Assembly: GCF_004791165.1 (NCBI RefSeq)
Contig: NZ_SRUZ01000002.1
Coordinates: forward strand, 518,349-582,348
DNA length: 64,000 nucleotides
Direction of reading: 5' to 3'
From: Mesorhizobium sp. M8A.F.Ca.ET.218.01.1.1
GTDB lineage: Bacteria > Pseudomonadota > Alphaproteobacteria > Rhizobiales > Rhizobiaceae
Part shown: positions 19,429-28,874 of the stretch, in pieces
How the letters are laid out: each line of letters starts with the position of its first letter
How positions within the stretch are numbered: the first letter of the stretch is position 1
Program-made: the position numbers and the translations under genes
The notes under the pieces: generated by a model
The model's input: the letters and a program-made list of their open reading frames with translations, nothing else
Told to the model about the DNA's origin: nothing
The model's database searches: none

Positions 19429-21096
19429 TCAGTTCCCCCCGCTTGCCATGCGGCGCCCCTTTATGGCGCTTTCCAACCAGCCAAGCTCCATCTCGGGAAC
19501 TGAAGAGAGCAGAAGGTCAGTATATGCGTCGAAGGGCGGGGTGAGCACTTCGGTCTTGGAGCCATAGCGCACGACCCTTCCTTGATACATCACTGCGATG
19601 GAATCGGCGATCGCCTTCACCGTCGCGAGATCGTGGGTTATGAACAGATACGCTACGTCCTCGATCTTCTGCAGACGCAGCAGCAGCTTGAGGATGCCAT
19701 CAGCCACGAGCGGGTCGAGAGCGCTGGTCACCTCGTCGCAGATGATAAGTTTCGGCCTGGCGGCGAGCGCGCGAGCGATACAGACGCGCTGTTTCTGGCC
19801 GCCCGAGAGTTCGGCAGGATAGCGATCGACGAAACCCTTGCCCATCTCGATCTCGTCGAGCAGTTCCGCCACGCGATGATCGCGCTCACGACCGCGCATC
19901 CCGAAATAGAATTCGAGCGGACGGCCGATAATGGTGCCAACTGTCTGGCGCGGATTCATCGCCACGTCAGCCATTTGGTAAATCAGTTGCAGTTCGCGCA
20001 GATCGTCCGTCGAGCGCTCCGCAAGCCTCGGCGTGAGCGTGCGGCCGGCAAAGGTGATCATGCCGGATGTGGGCGGCAGCAGACCGGTGATGGCGCGCGC
20101 AAGCGTGGACTTACCCGAGCCGGACTCGCCCACCACGGCCAGCGTCTGACCGGGATGGACCTCGATTGAAACTTCCTGCAGCACCTTTACATGACCGCCG
20201 TAAGCCGCGGTGATATTCCTCACCTCGAGCACCGGACAGGCTGCCGGCCTCTTTTCCTGATGCTCGATCGAACGTACCGACACCAGCGCCTTGGTGTACT
20301 CCGTCCGCGGTGCCTCGATGATCTGCCGCGTCTCGCCATGCTCGACCATTTTGCCGTGGCGAAGCACCATGATCTCGTCCGAGACTTGGGCAACGACCGA
20401 AAGGTCATGCGTAATATAAAGGGCCGCGACGCCAGTATCACGGATCGCATCCTTTATTGCAGCGAGCACATCGATCTGTGTCGTCACGTCGAGCGCCGTG
20501 GTGGGCTCGTCAAAGACGATAAGGTCGGGCTCGGAGCATAGCGCCATGGCTGTCATGACGCGCTGCAATTGACCGCCCGAAACCTGGTGCGGGTAACGAC
20601 GGCCGATGGTTTCCGGGTTGGGTAGGCCGAGGTTTTTGAACAGTGCTATGGCGCGCCTCTCCGCATCGGCTCGGGTCGCGATACGGTGCAGCAACGCGGA
20701 CTCTATGACTTGCTCCATCAAACGAAGTGCCGGGTTGAACGCTGCGGCAGCCGACTGCGCGACATAACAGACCTTGTTGCCGCGCACTTTGCGCAATCCC
20801 TGGACGCCCCGTGCTAGAATGTTGCGCCCGTTGAGGAGGACTTCGCCCCCGGTGATGCGCACGCCGCCTCGCCCATATCCCATCGAGGCCAAACCAATAG
20901 TCGATTTGCCGGCGCCGGACTCGCCGATCAGGCCCAAGACGCGGCCTTTCTCCAGCTTTAGCGAAACGTCGTCCACAATGACGGTATTCTGCGGATCGCC
21001 CCCCGGCGAGTAGGAGGTTGCTTCGATCCGCAGTTTCCTGATTTCGAGCAAGGAGCAGCTTTCGTCATGAGGTCGTTTCATTGCCGCCTTAGGCAT
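19429..21096 (-). CDS. fused double ATPase of an oligopeptide-type ABC importer
   Basis: This 555-residue protein carries two complete nucleotide-binding domains in one chain, equivalent to DppD plus DppF. Domain 1 has Walker A GESGAGKST, signature VSGGQLQRV and Walker B LIVFDEPTTALD. Domain 2 has GESGSGKST, LSGGQKQRV and LIICDEVTSALD. It powers import through the two permeases encoded upstream. ATG 21096 overlaps the end of the dppC-type gene (AATGCCTAA), indicating translational coupling; the open frame extends further upstream only inside that gene. Such fusions are common in rhizobial peptide, opine and glutathione transporters. Confidence 0.93.
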   Translation of the reverse strand: MPKAAMKRPHDESCSLLEIRKLRIEATSYSPGGDPQNTVIVDDVSLKLEKGRVLGLIGESGAGKSTIGLASMGYGRGGVRITGGEVLLNGRNILARGVQGLRKVRGNKVCYVAQSAAAAFNPALRLMEQVIESALLHRIATRADAERRAIALFKNLGLPNPETIGRRYPHQVSGGQLQRVMTAMALCSEPDLIVFDEPTTALDVTTQIDVLAAIKDAIRDTGVAALYITHDLSVVAQVSDEIMVLRHGKMVEHGETRQIIEAPRTEYTKALVSVRSIEHQEKRPAACPVLEVRNITAAYGGHVKVLQEVSIEVHPGQTLAVVGESGSGKSTLARAITGLLPPTSGMITFAGRTLTPRLAERSTDDLRELQLIYQMADVAMNPRQTVGTIIGRPLEFYFGMRGRERDHRVAELLDEIEMGKGFVDRYPAELSGGQKQRVCIARALAARPKLIICDEVTSALDPLVADGILKLLLRLQKIEDVAYLFITHDLATVKAIADSIAVMYQGRVVRYGSKTEVLTPPFDAYTDLLLSSVPEMELGWLESAIKGRRMASGGN

Positions 21097-21943
21097 TGCC
21101 GCGCCCTCCCCTGAGAGAGGTGGTCCGGTTAAGGATCCAATCCGCGACGAGATTGACTGAGATGGCGAGTGCTGCGATGGCCCCGGCTGGGATAAGGGCA
21201 GCGGAAATACCGAAAACAATGCCATCTTTGTTCTCTTTCACCATTCCGCCCCAGTCGGCTTGTGGCGGCTGCACACCAAGCCCAAGGAAGGACAGGGCAG
21301 ACAGGAAGAGCACGGCGAAGATGAAGCGCAGGCCGAGTTCGGAGACTAGCGGCGACAGCGCATTGGGCAAAATCTCGCGGAAAATGATCCAGGCGCGGTC
21401 TTCGCCCCGCAATTTGGCCGCCTCGACGAAGTCCATTGCGTTGATGTCGGCGGCGACCGCGCGTGACAGCCGGTAAACGCGGGTAGAGTCCAATGTACCC
21501 ATGACTAATATCAGTGTCACCACGTTGGATGGGAGCACCGACAGCACGACAAGACCGAAGATCAGCGTCGGGATCGACATCAACAGATCCACGAACCGCG
21601 ACATCGTCATGTCGAACCAGCCACCGACGACGGCTGCGGTGAAGCCGAGTATCGACCCTAGCGTAAAGGAAAGCGCGGTAGCGGCGGCCGCTATCAAGAT
21701 CGTAGTGCGGGCGCCATAAATCATGCGCGAGAGCAGATCCCTTCCGAGATTGTCAGTGCCGAACCAGTGCTCGCCGGACATGGGCATCCAAACGTCCCCG
21801 ACGATCTCGCCCAGTGGATGCGGTGAGATCAGCGGCGCGAAAGTCGCCGCGAAGAGGAACAATCCGATGAAGAACAGGCCGATCGCGGCACCGATGGGTA
21901 TGCGACGCCGGCCTTTGGCGTGTGGGGCTGACGAGACGCTCAT
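21089..21943 (-). CDS. ABC importer permease, DppC type
   Basis: This 284-residue inner-membrane protein has six predicted hydrophobic segments, an N-terminal cytoplasmic start (MSVSSAPHAKGRRR) and the conserved cytoplasmic EAA loop (FVEAAKLRGEDRAWIIFREI, then LPNALSPL) that contacts the ATPase. The start ATG overlaps the stop of the preceding permease (ATGA). A dead partial copy of this gene lies at 9490-9710. Confidence 0.92.
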   Translation of the reverse strand: MSVSSAPHAKGRRRIPIGAAIGLFFIGLFLFAATFAPLISPHPLGEIVGDVWMPMSGEHWFGTDNLGRDLLSRMIYGARTTILIAAAATALSFTLGSILGFTAAVVGGWFDMTMSRFVDLLMSIPTLIFGLVVLSVLPSNVVTLILVMGTLDSTRVYRLSRAVAADINAMDFVEAAKLRGEDRAWIIFREILPNALSPLVSELGLRFIFAVLFLSALSFLGLGVQPPQADWGGMVKENKDGIVFGISAALIPAGAIAALAISVNLVADWILNRTTSLRGGRGNA

Positions 21944-22911
21944 TTGGGATGCCTCAGCCGCGGGTTGGCGATGATTGCGGCGACGTCAGCGATGATGTTC
22001 AGGCCAATATAAACGGCCGCGAAGATCAGGCCGACGGCCTGCACGACCGGCACGTCGCGCTTCGAGACATGGTCAACAAGATACTGCCCCATGCCGGGGT
22101 AAACGAAGATCACCTCGACGACGACGACGCCGACGATCAGGAAGGCTAGGTTGAGCATTACCACATTGATCACCGGCGCGATGGCGTTCGGGAATGCATG
22201 GCGACGGATAATCTCGATCTGCCGCAGCCCCTTGAGCTCGGCCGTCTCTATATAGGCCGACTGCATGACGTTCAGGATCGCGGCGCGCGTCATACGCATC
22301 ATGTGGGCGAGCACGACGAGCGTGAGCACCGTCGCAGGGAGGGCGATGGCCTCCATGCGCTCCAGGAACGGCATGCCAACGTAGACAGTGGAGATACCCG
22401 GAAGCCACTGCAGCTTCACGGCGAAGAAATAAACCAGGAGGTAGCCGATGAAGAATTCGGGAAGCGAGGTTGAGGTAAGCGCGAAGCCGGAGATCAGCTT
22501 GTCAATTACGCCGTTGCGATAGCGCACCGCCAGCAGCCCGAGGATGATAGCGAGCGGGACAGCCACAGTCGCCGCGCAGAAGGCCAGAAAGAGTGTATTC
22601 CACAGCCGGGGCAGCAACGTCGCGGTAATCTCCTGTCGCGAAGTGAGCGCGGTGCCGAGATCGCCAGTCAGCACACCGCCCAACCAGCGGAAATAGCGGA
22701 TGTACGCTGGATCGTTAAGGCCCAGCTCGGCCCGCAGGTTGGCGAGCGCTTCCGGGGTCGCAGACTGGCCGAGAATGGCTTGCGAGACGTCGCCTGGCAG
22801 GATCTGCGTGCCGGCAAAGATTAGAATCGAGACAAGGAAAAGGAGCAGGATTCCAAGCGTGATGCGCTGGGTGATCAGTCTTACAATGGGGGACATCGCC
22901 GACAACCGCAT
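21940..22911 (-). CDS. ABC importer permease, DppB type
   Basis: This 323-residue inner-membrane permease has a long N-terminal periplasmic segment after the first helix (LPGDVSQAILGQSATPEA) and an EAA loop (TAELKGLRQIEIIRRHAFPN). The start is taken at 22911 because that ATG overlaps the TAA of a 33-codon upstream frame as TAATG, which implies coupling. ATGs at 22929 and 22896 are alternatives. It is the first intact gene of the permease-permease-ATPase unit. Confidence 0.9.
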   Translation of the reverse strand: MRLSAMSPIVRLITQRITLGILLLFLVSILIFAGTQILPGDVSQAILGQSATPEALANLRAELGLNDPAYIRYFRWLGGVLTGDLGTALTSRQEITATLLPRLWNTLFLAFCAATVAVPLAIILGLLAVRYRNGVIDKLISGFALTSTSLPEFFIGYLLVYFFAVKLQWLPGISTVYVGMPFLERMEAIALPATVLTLVVLAHMMRMTRAAILNVMQSAYIETAELKGLRQIEIIRRHAFPNAIAPVINVVMLNLAFLIVGVVVVEVIFVYPGMGQYLVDHVSKRDVPVVQAVGLIFAAVYIGLNIIADVAAIIANPRLRHPK

Positions 22912-23012
22912 TACGCCGTCAGCCAGCATTTGGATAGCGCGGAGTCATTCATGGGATTGGTGTGCTCGCCGCCATGGCCACGGTGGTTGAGATAGTCGAG
23001 TTTAAGTGACAT
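22911..23012 (-). pseudogene. collapsed binding-protein gene, now a 33-codon leader frame
   Basis: The frame encodes MSLKLDYLNHRGHGGEHTN, a short linker, and SALSKCWLTA. Its first residues match the start of both intact binding proteins (MSQELDYLSLRVAAG) and its last residues match their ends (LAFTKCWLKA, SALAECWLEA). So it is what remains after loss of about 1.5 kb of a third binding-protein gene. It keeps a good ribosome binding site (GTGAGGAACGTCTC before the ATG), the shared upstream box, and a TAATG overlap with the dppB-type gene. It may still act as a leader frame for permease translation. Confidence 0.75.
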
Positions 23013-23115
23013 GAGACGTTCCTCACTACTGTTCCCCTAAGGCCGACAAGGCGGCCGCGTATGGTGAACGTATCAACCTAAATGAGCGCGAAACGCGCTA
23101 ATTTGCCTTTACCGA

Positions 23116-23133
23116 CGCAGGAAACCGCCGTTT
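23116..23133 (-). promoter_or_regulatory. shared upstream box C (collapsed binding-protein gene / permease operon)
   Basis: Plus-strand cgcaggaaaccgccgttt, 17 of 18 matches to copy F, 104 bp before the ATG of the 33-codon frame. It probably controls the permease-ATPase operon. Confidence 0.6.
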
Positions 23134-23199
23134 ACTCGCTGCCCACGACCAAAAGGCGACGACTAATGGGGGGTGACAAATCCTCGCCTTATGGCCATC

Positions 23200-24230
23200 A
23201 ACAGCAGTGGCTGCAGGCACCCTATAACGAGGGCCATCGAGTCTCAGGGCGCCAGGCTGCGCAAGGAAGTCGCGAAGCTGAAGGCGGAGCGCGACATCCT
23301 AAAAAAGGCCGCAGCCTACTTCGCGAGGGAAGTGACATGAGGTTCGCTTTCATCGCGAGGCACCGGGGCATCTGGCCGTGGCATGGCGTGCAGTGCGCTG
23401 GATGTGTCCCGCTCGGGCTTCCATGCCTGGCTCAACCGCAGCCCCAGCGTTCGCTCCCGGCATGATGAGATCCTCGTTTCCAGGATCGGCCGAAGCTTCA
23501 AGAGCAGCGACCGCACTTACGGCGCGCGTCGGGTCTGGCACGACGTTCTGGCAGAGGGGCTTTCCTGCGGACTGCATCGCATCGAACGGCTGATGCGGGA
23601 GAACGGGCTGCGGGTCCGGCCTCGGCGCCGCGGACTGCCGAAGGACACCGGAGAGCGAGCGGCGGTGTCGGAGAACCTACTCGACCGCGCCTTCGAGGTA
23701 TCGGCCCCGAACCAGAAGTGGATTGCGGACTTCACCTACATCTGGACCGCCGAAGGATGGCTCTACGTTGCCGCCGTCGTTGATCTGTTCTCCAGGCGTG
23801 TCGTCGGCTGGGCGATGAAGGCCGAGATGACGGCGCAGCTCGTCACCGACGCTCTCATCATGGCGATCTGGAGGAGAGGCAAGCCGGACAGCCTGCTGCA
23901 CCACTCCGACCAAGGATCGCAATATACGAGCGAGCAGTTCCAGCGACTGATGGCCGACCACGGCATCACCTGTTCAATGAGCCGGTCGGGCAACGTCTGG
24001 AACAACGCTGCGATGGAGAGCTTCTTCTCGTCGCTCAAGACCGAGCGGACAGCCCGCAAGGTCTACAGGATGAGGGATGACGCCAGGGCGGATGTGTTCG
24101 ATTACATCGAGCGCTTCTATAACCCTCGGCGAAGGCACTCGATGCTAGGCTACCTGAGCCCCGTCGAGTTCGAGGAACAAGCTATGCTAGCTTAACCTCG
24201 TGTCCGAAAAACCGGCAGCAGGCCACTCCG
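23200..24230 (+). mobile_element. IS3-family insertion sequence, left end lost
   Basis: The end of orfA, a near-complete orfB and a plausible right end (tgtccgaaaaaccggcagca near 24200) are present. The orfA start and left inverted repeat are missing. It sits between the collapsed and the intact binding-protein genes. Confidence 0.7.
23240..24195 (+). pseudogene. IS3-family orfA tail and frameshifted orfB
   Basis: The orfA tail reads LRKEVAKLKAERDILKKAAA and stops at 23338, where orfB starts (MRFAFIARHRGIWP). OrfB changes frame near 23380 and then reads CSALDVSRSGFHAWLNR on to 24195. The DDE segments WIADFTYIWTAEGWLYVA, LHHSDQGSQYTS and NNAAMESFFSSLKTE are intact. One frameshift and the missing orfA start make it inactive. 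Confidence 0.8.
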
Positions 24231-24495
24231 CGGCAACCGCTTTGCCACTGTAATGCCGATATTGAGCACGCTACCTGCCTTGCGGCGGGGCATCGCGGGA
24301 TGGGAATAGCGGCCCTCGAACGTGAGGGTAATTGGCGCGCTTATCCCCAACAAGCAGCTCGGCGAGGGGGGTCACCTACATCGCGTCACCAACAAGATCT
24401 TATGAGCTGTCCCTGTTCGGATCATGCGAACTATGCCTAGCCGATGAGAGAGTTGCCGGATAGCGTCCGAGCTGAAGGTTAACGACGCCGACGAA

Positions 24496-26079
24496 CTAGG
24501 CCTTTAGCCAGCATTTGGTAAAAGCCAAGCTGTTCATCAGAGCGTCGTGCCAAGCGACATAGCCGCCAACCTTGTCGGAAATAGCGTCGACGGCCTGGTT
24601 GAACATTGGCACGATCACGCCTCCCTCATCGCGAACAATGATGGCTATCTCGCGATAGAGGTTCTTCCGCTTATCCTGATCGAGTTCAGCGCGCGCTTCG
24701 ATGAGAAGCTTGTCGAACTTCTCGTTAGAGAAGTGGGTGTCGTTCCATTCGGCCGTTGACAGATACGTGGTCGAGTACATCTGGTCCTGCGTCGCTCGGC
24801 CTGACCAGTAAGTATTGCAGAAGGGTTGTTTGTTCCAGACCTCCGACCAGAAGCCGTCGTCTGGCACGCGCTGGATCTCAAGGGCGATGCCGGCTTTGGC
24901 ACAGCTCTGCTGGTAGAGTTGTGCAGCATCGACCGCTCCAGGGAAGCCGGCGTTGGCGACCCGAAGGAGGATTGGGCCGTTGTGACCAGATTTTTTGTAA
25001 TAATGCTTGGCTTGGTCGGTATCGAATTCGCGCTGGGGGATGTCTTCGGGAAACAGGCTGTATGCGTTGTTGACCGGGAAGTCATTGCCGAGCGTGCCGT
25101 AGCCGCGCAGGATTTTATCGAGCATCTCCTGACGGTCGATTGCAAGCTTTAATGCCATTCTCAGATCGTTGTTGTCGAAGGGCGCGGTGTCGCAGAACAT
25201 GTTGAAGCAATAGTAGCCGGGACCCGAGACGGCCTCCACTATCAAGTTGGGCGCCCGCTTGATTAGATCGATGACCTTGGGCTCGACCTTGTCGATTATA
25301 TGCACCTGGCCGGCCTGCAGCGCGGAGATACGAGCCGTCGCGTCATTGATGGCGAGGAGCTCAACCTGGTCGGCAAAACCCATCTTATCTGGCTGCCAGA
25401 AATTGGCGAAACGCTCGCCGCCGTACCGAACGCCGGGCTCGTTGACGCTCGCCTTGTACGGCCCAGCGCTGATGCCTTCGGCTGGATTGTCCTTCCCCCC
25501 ATTCGGCTGAATAATGAGGTGATAGTCGGTCATAAGGTAAGGGAAGTCAGCATTGGCATCCTTCAACGTTACGACTACTTCGTCACCATTCGCGTTGATG
25601 GTGTCGATGCTCTTCAGCACGCCGAGCGCGCCGGACTTCGACTTCGGGTCAGAGTGACGCTCGAGAGTCGCCGCCACATCCTTCGCTGTCACGGCCTTGC
25701 CGTTGTGGAACTCGAGCCCCTTGCGGATCTTCATCGTCCAGGTTTTGGCGTCCTTGCTGGCCTCAACGCTTTCAGCTATGCGGTTCTCCAGTCCGCCGTC
25801 TGGCACCATCGCAACGAGATACTCGCCCCAGCAGGCGCCGAAAATCGATGACAAAGTCGAGAACGTCGCCGGATCGAGACTATCGGTCGCGCTACCTCCA
25901 GAAAGGCCGCCCTTAAGGATACCGCCGCGTACGGGCCCCTCCGCTCGCGCAGCGCTAGTAAGGAGCGAATTCGCAAACGTCGCCGAGACGCCGAGCGCCG
26001 TTGCGCGGCCAAGAAATTCACGCCGGCTCAGCCGGCCCGCAGCGACGCGGAGGCTGAGATAATCGAGTTCCTGCGACAT
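24496..26079 (-). CDS. periplasmic binding protein of the oligopeptide-type ABC importer (copy 1)
   Basis: This 527-residue solute-binding protein is of family SBP_bac_5. It has a twin-arginine signal (LSRREFLGRATALGVSATFA, cleavage near ARAEG), so it is exported folded. Family landmarks are KIRKGLEFHNGKAVTAKDV, FDNNDLRMALKLAIDRQEML and the C-terminal FTKCWLKA. ATG 26079 was chosen because GAGGAG lies ten bases upstream and the N-terminus matches copy 2; the frame extends 17 codons further without support. It has its own promoter box (26195-26212). It is closely similar to the protein encoded at 26.7-28.3 kb, so the genes arose by tandem duplication. Confidence 0.92.
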   Translation of the reverse strand: MSQELDYLSLRVAAGRLSRREFLGRATALGVSATFANSLLTSAARAEGPVRGGILKGGLSGGSATDSLDPATFSTLSSIFGACWGEYLVAMVPDGGLENRIAESVEASKDAKTWTMKIRKGLEFHNGKAVTAKDVAATLERHSDPKSKSGALGVLKSIDTINANGDEVVVTLKDANADFPYLMTDYHLIIQPNGGKDNPAEGISAGPYKASVNEPGVRYGGERFANFWQPDKMGFADQVELLAINDATARISALQAGQVHIIDKVEPKVIDLIKRAPNLIVEAVSGPGYYCFNMFCDTAPFDNNDLRMALKLAIDRQEMLDKILRGYGTLGNDFPVNNAYSLFPEDIPQREFDTDQAKHYYKKSGHNGPILLRVANAGFPGAVDAAQLYQQSCAKAGIALEIQRVPDDGFWSEVWNKQPFCNTYWSGRATQDQMYSTTYLSTAEWNDTHFSNEKFDKLLIEARAELDQDKRKNLYREIAIIVRDEGGVIVPMFNQAVDAISDKVGGYVAWHDALMNSLAFTKCWLKA

Positions 26080-26194
26080 TTGGATGCTCCTCGGTAATAT
26101 CGTTCCCTTAGGGCCGGACGACGCGGCCACTATTTAGAGTACCATTGGTACCAGCATCAATGTGTCGCTTTGCATGTATCGCTCGTCTGTCCGA

Positions 26195-26212
26195 GCACAA
26201 AATCGGCGTTTT
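26195..26212 (-). promoter_or_regulatory. shared upstream box D (binding-protein copy 1)
   Basis: Plus-strand gcacaaaatcggcgtttt, 116 bp before ATG 26079. The leader also shares gttccctt-ggccgga-gcggcc and a gtaccattggtacc near-palindrome with the leader of copy 2. I see nothing else coding between 26213 and 26630. Confidence 0.5.
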
Positions 26213-26630
26213 GGCCCCCAATCGCGCAGGATCCGTCACATGACCTTGCCGCTCGAAGGGGGAGTGTTCAGCAGGGCACGACGTGATCATGACCCTACCT
26301 AGATGACCCGCCCGCGCTTCTCGGTCACATTCGAATGGCGGGCGTGCGGTCCTGTGCCTCCGCAGCGCGCGCGTTGAAGGTGTGGCAGCCAACCCCGCCG
26401 GACTCTTAGGAAACGCGGCTTCGCGCGTCGAGGTGCCGGCCACTTGAGCCGCGCCACAGCGCGGCGCAGTGACCCGGTCGGTTTAAGCGCGGACTGCTGA
26501 GCTCATGCGGATCTAGGCCGTCCGTGGCTACAGGATGAGGCCCACGTCCTCAATCAAGACCCATGAAGCCGACGCGGCCAGCGTCGAGGAGAGCGTCGAC
26601 ACGTTTCATGTGCTCCTAATGTCGAAATCC

Positions 26631-26672
26631 TGATGCCGTTGCCCAGCGCGTGGCGCTGGGCAACCGGCATCA
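26631..26672 (-). terminator. long hairpin after binding-protein copy 2
   Basis: The arms tgatgccgttgcccagcgc and gcgctgggcaaccggcatca pair over about 19 bp with one bulged base and a loop of three. It lies 19 bp past the stop of the upstream binding-protein gene. No strong T run follows, so it may protect the 3' end of the abundant binding-protein mRNA rather than terminate fully. Confidence 0.65.
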
Positions 26673-26690
26673 GGCCGTAAGTCACGCCGT

Positions 26691-28280
26691 TCAGGCTTCG
26701 AGCCAGCATTCCGCCAATGCGGAGGCGTTGCTAAAATCCCGCGCAGGATGCTTCACGAATCCCTTCACGCCCGGCCCTGTCGCATCGATGAACTGGTTGA
26801 AGAACGGTGCGATCACGCCGCCCTCGTCGCGAACGATGATGGCCATCTCGCGATAGAGGTTCTTGCGCTTGTCCTGGTCGAGTTCGGCGCGCGCCTCGAT
26901 GAGAAGCTTGTCGAACTTCTCGTTAGCGAAGCGCGTGTCATTCCACGCCGCCGTCGACAGATAGGCGACCGAGTAAGCCTGGTCCTGCGTCGCGCGACCG
27001 GTCCAAAAGGAAGTCGCGAACGGCTGCTTTAACCAGACCTCGGACCAGTAGCCATCGCTCGGCTCGCGCTTGACCTCGATAGTGATGCCGGCTTTGGTGC
27101 AGCTCTGCTGGTAGAGCTGGGCGGCGTCGACGGCGCCGGGGAAGGCAACATCGGAGGTCCTGAGCAGGATTGGCCCGCTGTGGCCCGACTTCTGATAGTG
27201 GAACTTGGCTTTGTCCGGATCGAAGGCCCGCTGCTCAATATCGTCGGAAAATAGCGGGTAGGCTTCGTTGATTGGGAAGTCGTTACCCACCGAGCCGTAG
27301 CCGCGCAGGATCTTGTCGAGCATCTGCTCGCGGTCCATGGCGAGCTTGAGCGCCATCCTGAGATCGTTGTTGTCGAAGGGAGGCGTGTCGCAGAACATGT
27401 TAAAGCAATAGTAGCCGCGCCCCGAAACGTTCTGGACGGTCACGCCGGGGATACGTTTGACCAGGTCGACGACCTTCGGCTCTACGCGGTCGATCATGTG
27501 GACCTGGTTGCTTCGCAAGGCCGAAATGCGCGCCGTGGCGTCGTTGATGACGGTTATCTCGATCTGATCGGCATGGCCGCGCTTGTCGCCCTGCCAGTAG
27601 TTCTTGAATCTTTCGCCCCCGTGCCGTACGCCCGGCTCGTTGACCGTGACCTTGTAGGGGCCGGCGCCGATGCCGGCGGCCGGATCGTCCTTGCCCCCGT
27701 TTGGCTGAATGACGAGATGATAATCGGTCATCATATAAGGGAAATCAGCATTGCCGCCCTTCAGCGTCACCACGACCTCGTCGCCATTCGCCTTAATCGT
27801 GTCGATGGTCCCTAGCAAGCCCAGCGCGCCGGATTTTGATTTCGCGTCGGAGTGACGCTCAAGTGTCGCCACCACATCTTGCGCTGTAACGGTCTTGCCG
27901 TTGTGGAACTCGACACCCTTGCGGATCTTCATCGTCCAGGTTCTGGCGTCCTTGGACGAACCGACTTCCTCGGCGAGACGGCTTTCGACGCCACCGTCGG
28001 GGGTCAGTTCCATCAGCAACTCGCCCCAACATTTGCTGAAGGCAATCGCGACCGAGGCTGAGAAGGCCCCTGGGTCGAGGCTGTCGGTCGCCGCACCGCC
28101 CTGGAGGCCGGCTTTCAGAATGCCGCCCCTTTGCGGCACCTGCGCCTTCGCGCCGCCGGCAAGAAGCGAGTTGGCGAAGGCGGCGCTCACGCCGAGCGCC
28201 GTCGCACGGCCGAGAAATTCACGCCGGCTCAGCCCGCCCGCAGCGACACGGAGGCTAAGATAGTCAAGTTCCTGCGACAT
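26691..28280 (-). CDS. periplasmic binding protein of the oligopeptide-type ABC importer (copy 2)
   Basis: This 529-residue SBP_bac_5 protein has a Tat signal (LSRREFLGRATALGVSAAFA, cleavage near AKAQV). It is colinear with copy 1 along its whole length, including KIRKGVEFHNGKTVTAQDV, LRMALKLAMDREQMLDK and the C-terminal SALAECWLEA. Differences cluster in the middle (for example HMIDRVEPKVVDLVKRIPGV), so ligand range may differ between the copies. ATG 28280 follows GAGGAGCATCCAA; the frame extends eight codons further. It is the first gene of the transporter locus, with its own promoter box and a strong 3' hairpin. Confidence 0.92.
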   Translation of the reverse strand: MSQELDYLSLRVAAGGLSRREFLGRATALGVSAAFANSLLAGGAKAQVPQRGGILKAGLQGGAATDSLDPGAFSASVAIAFSKCWGELLMELTPDGGVESRLAEEVGSSKDARTWTMKIRKGVEFHNGKTVTAQDVVATLERHSDAKSKSGALGLLGTIDTIKANGDEVVVTLKGGNADFPYMMTDYHLVIQPNGGKDDPAAGIGAGPYKVTVNEPGVRHGGERFKNYWQGDKRGHADQIEITVINDATARISALRSNQVHMIDRVEPKVVDLVKRIPGVTVQNVSGRGYYCFNMFCDTPPFDNNDLRMALKLAMDREQMLDKILRGYGSVGNDFPINEAYPLFSDDIEQRAFDPDKAKFHYQKSGHSGPILLRTSDVAFPGAVDAAQLYQQSCTKAGITIEVKREPSDGYWSEVWLKQPFATSFWTGRATQDQAYSVAYLSTAAWNDTRFANEKFDKLLIEARAELDQDKRKNLYREMAIIVRDEGGVIAPFFNQFIDATGPGVKGFVKHPARDFSNASALAECWLEA

Positions 28281-28392
28281 TTGGATGCTCCTCATTTCAG
28301 ACATGTTCCCTTGGGGCCGGACAATGCGGCCTCTATTTTGAGTACAGTACCAGCACCAATGTGCCGCATTGAACGAACTGTCCTTCTAACGC

Positions 28393-28410
28393 CGCAGGAA
28401 ATCGGCGTTT
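28393..28410 (-). promoter_or_regulatory. shared upstream box E (binding-protein copy 2)
   Basis: Plus-strand cgcaggaaatcggcgttt, one of the two best copies, 113 bp before ATG 28280. Confidence 0.6.
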
Positions 28411-28874
28411 AAGGCGTCATTCGCGCACGATCGCCCAGATGACCGGTCTGAAACACGGGGAATTGAGCGGAGTTATCACAACCGTAAGCGCCGGACATTC
28501 GACGTGAGCCGACGTGATCGGGCAACCAGGAAAAGCGTAAAGCCGCCTTCCAGGCCGGCCGACGGGCTCACTCCTTGAGCCGTCGCCTTGGATGCATGAA
28601 TTTCGTGGTGGACGTCTTGAGTAGCAGACGACTGCGGGGCCGGCTTCAAACACGCAACCGTCGCCCCGTATACGTCGAGTTGAATGTCTTCAGCACCTTC
28701 AAGTCCGTCCGATCGACCTTCGGTTAAGCGGCTTTCTGAATACGATATGCTTTTCCAGCGAAGACCACGCCGTGCTGAGGCCGCGAACGGTTGCGCTTGG
28801 CTTCGTCTGCGAGCAACATCGCAAGCGCGCAGCCAGTGCGGCCGAGATCCAGCATTGATTTCGCACGTTCGTGA
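28411..28874. other. about 460 bp without a recognised gene
   Basis: Short frames on both strands, with no recognisable product. It separates the transporter locus from the MmgE/PrpD gene. Confidence 0.35.

Noticed and set aside
28340..28360. Sigma-54 promoter (GGCAC...TGC) before binding-protein copy 2
   Set aside because: Spacing between GG and GC is one base short of the required ten.
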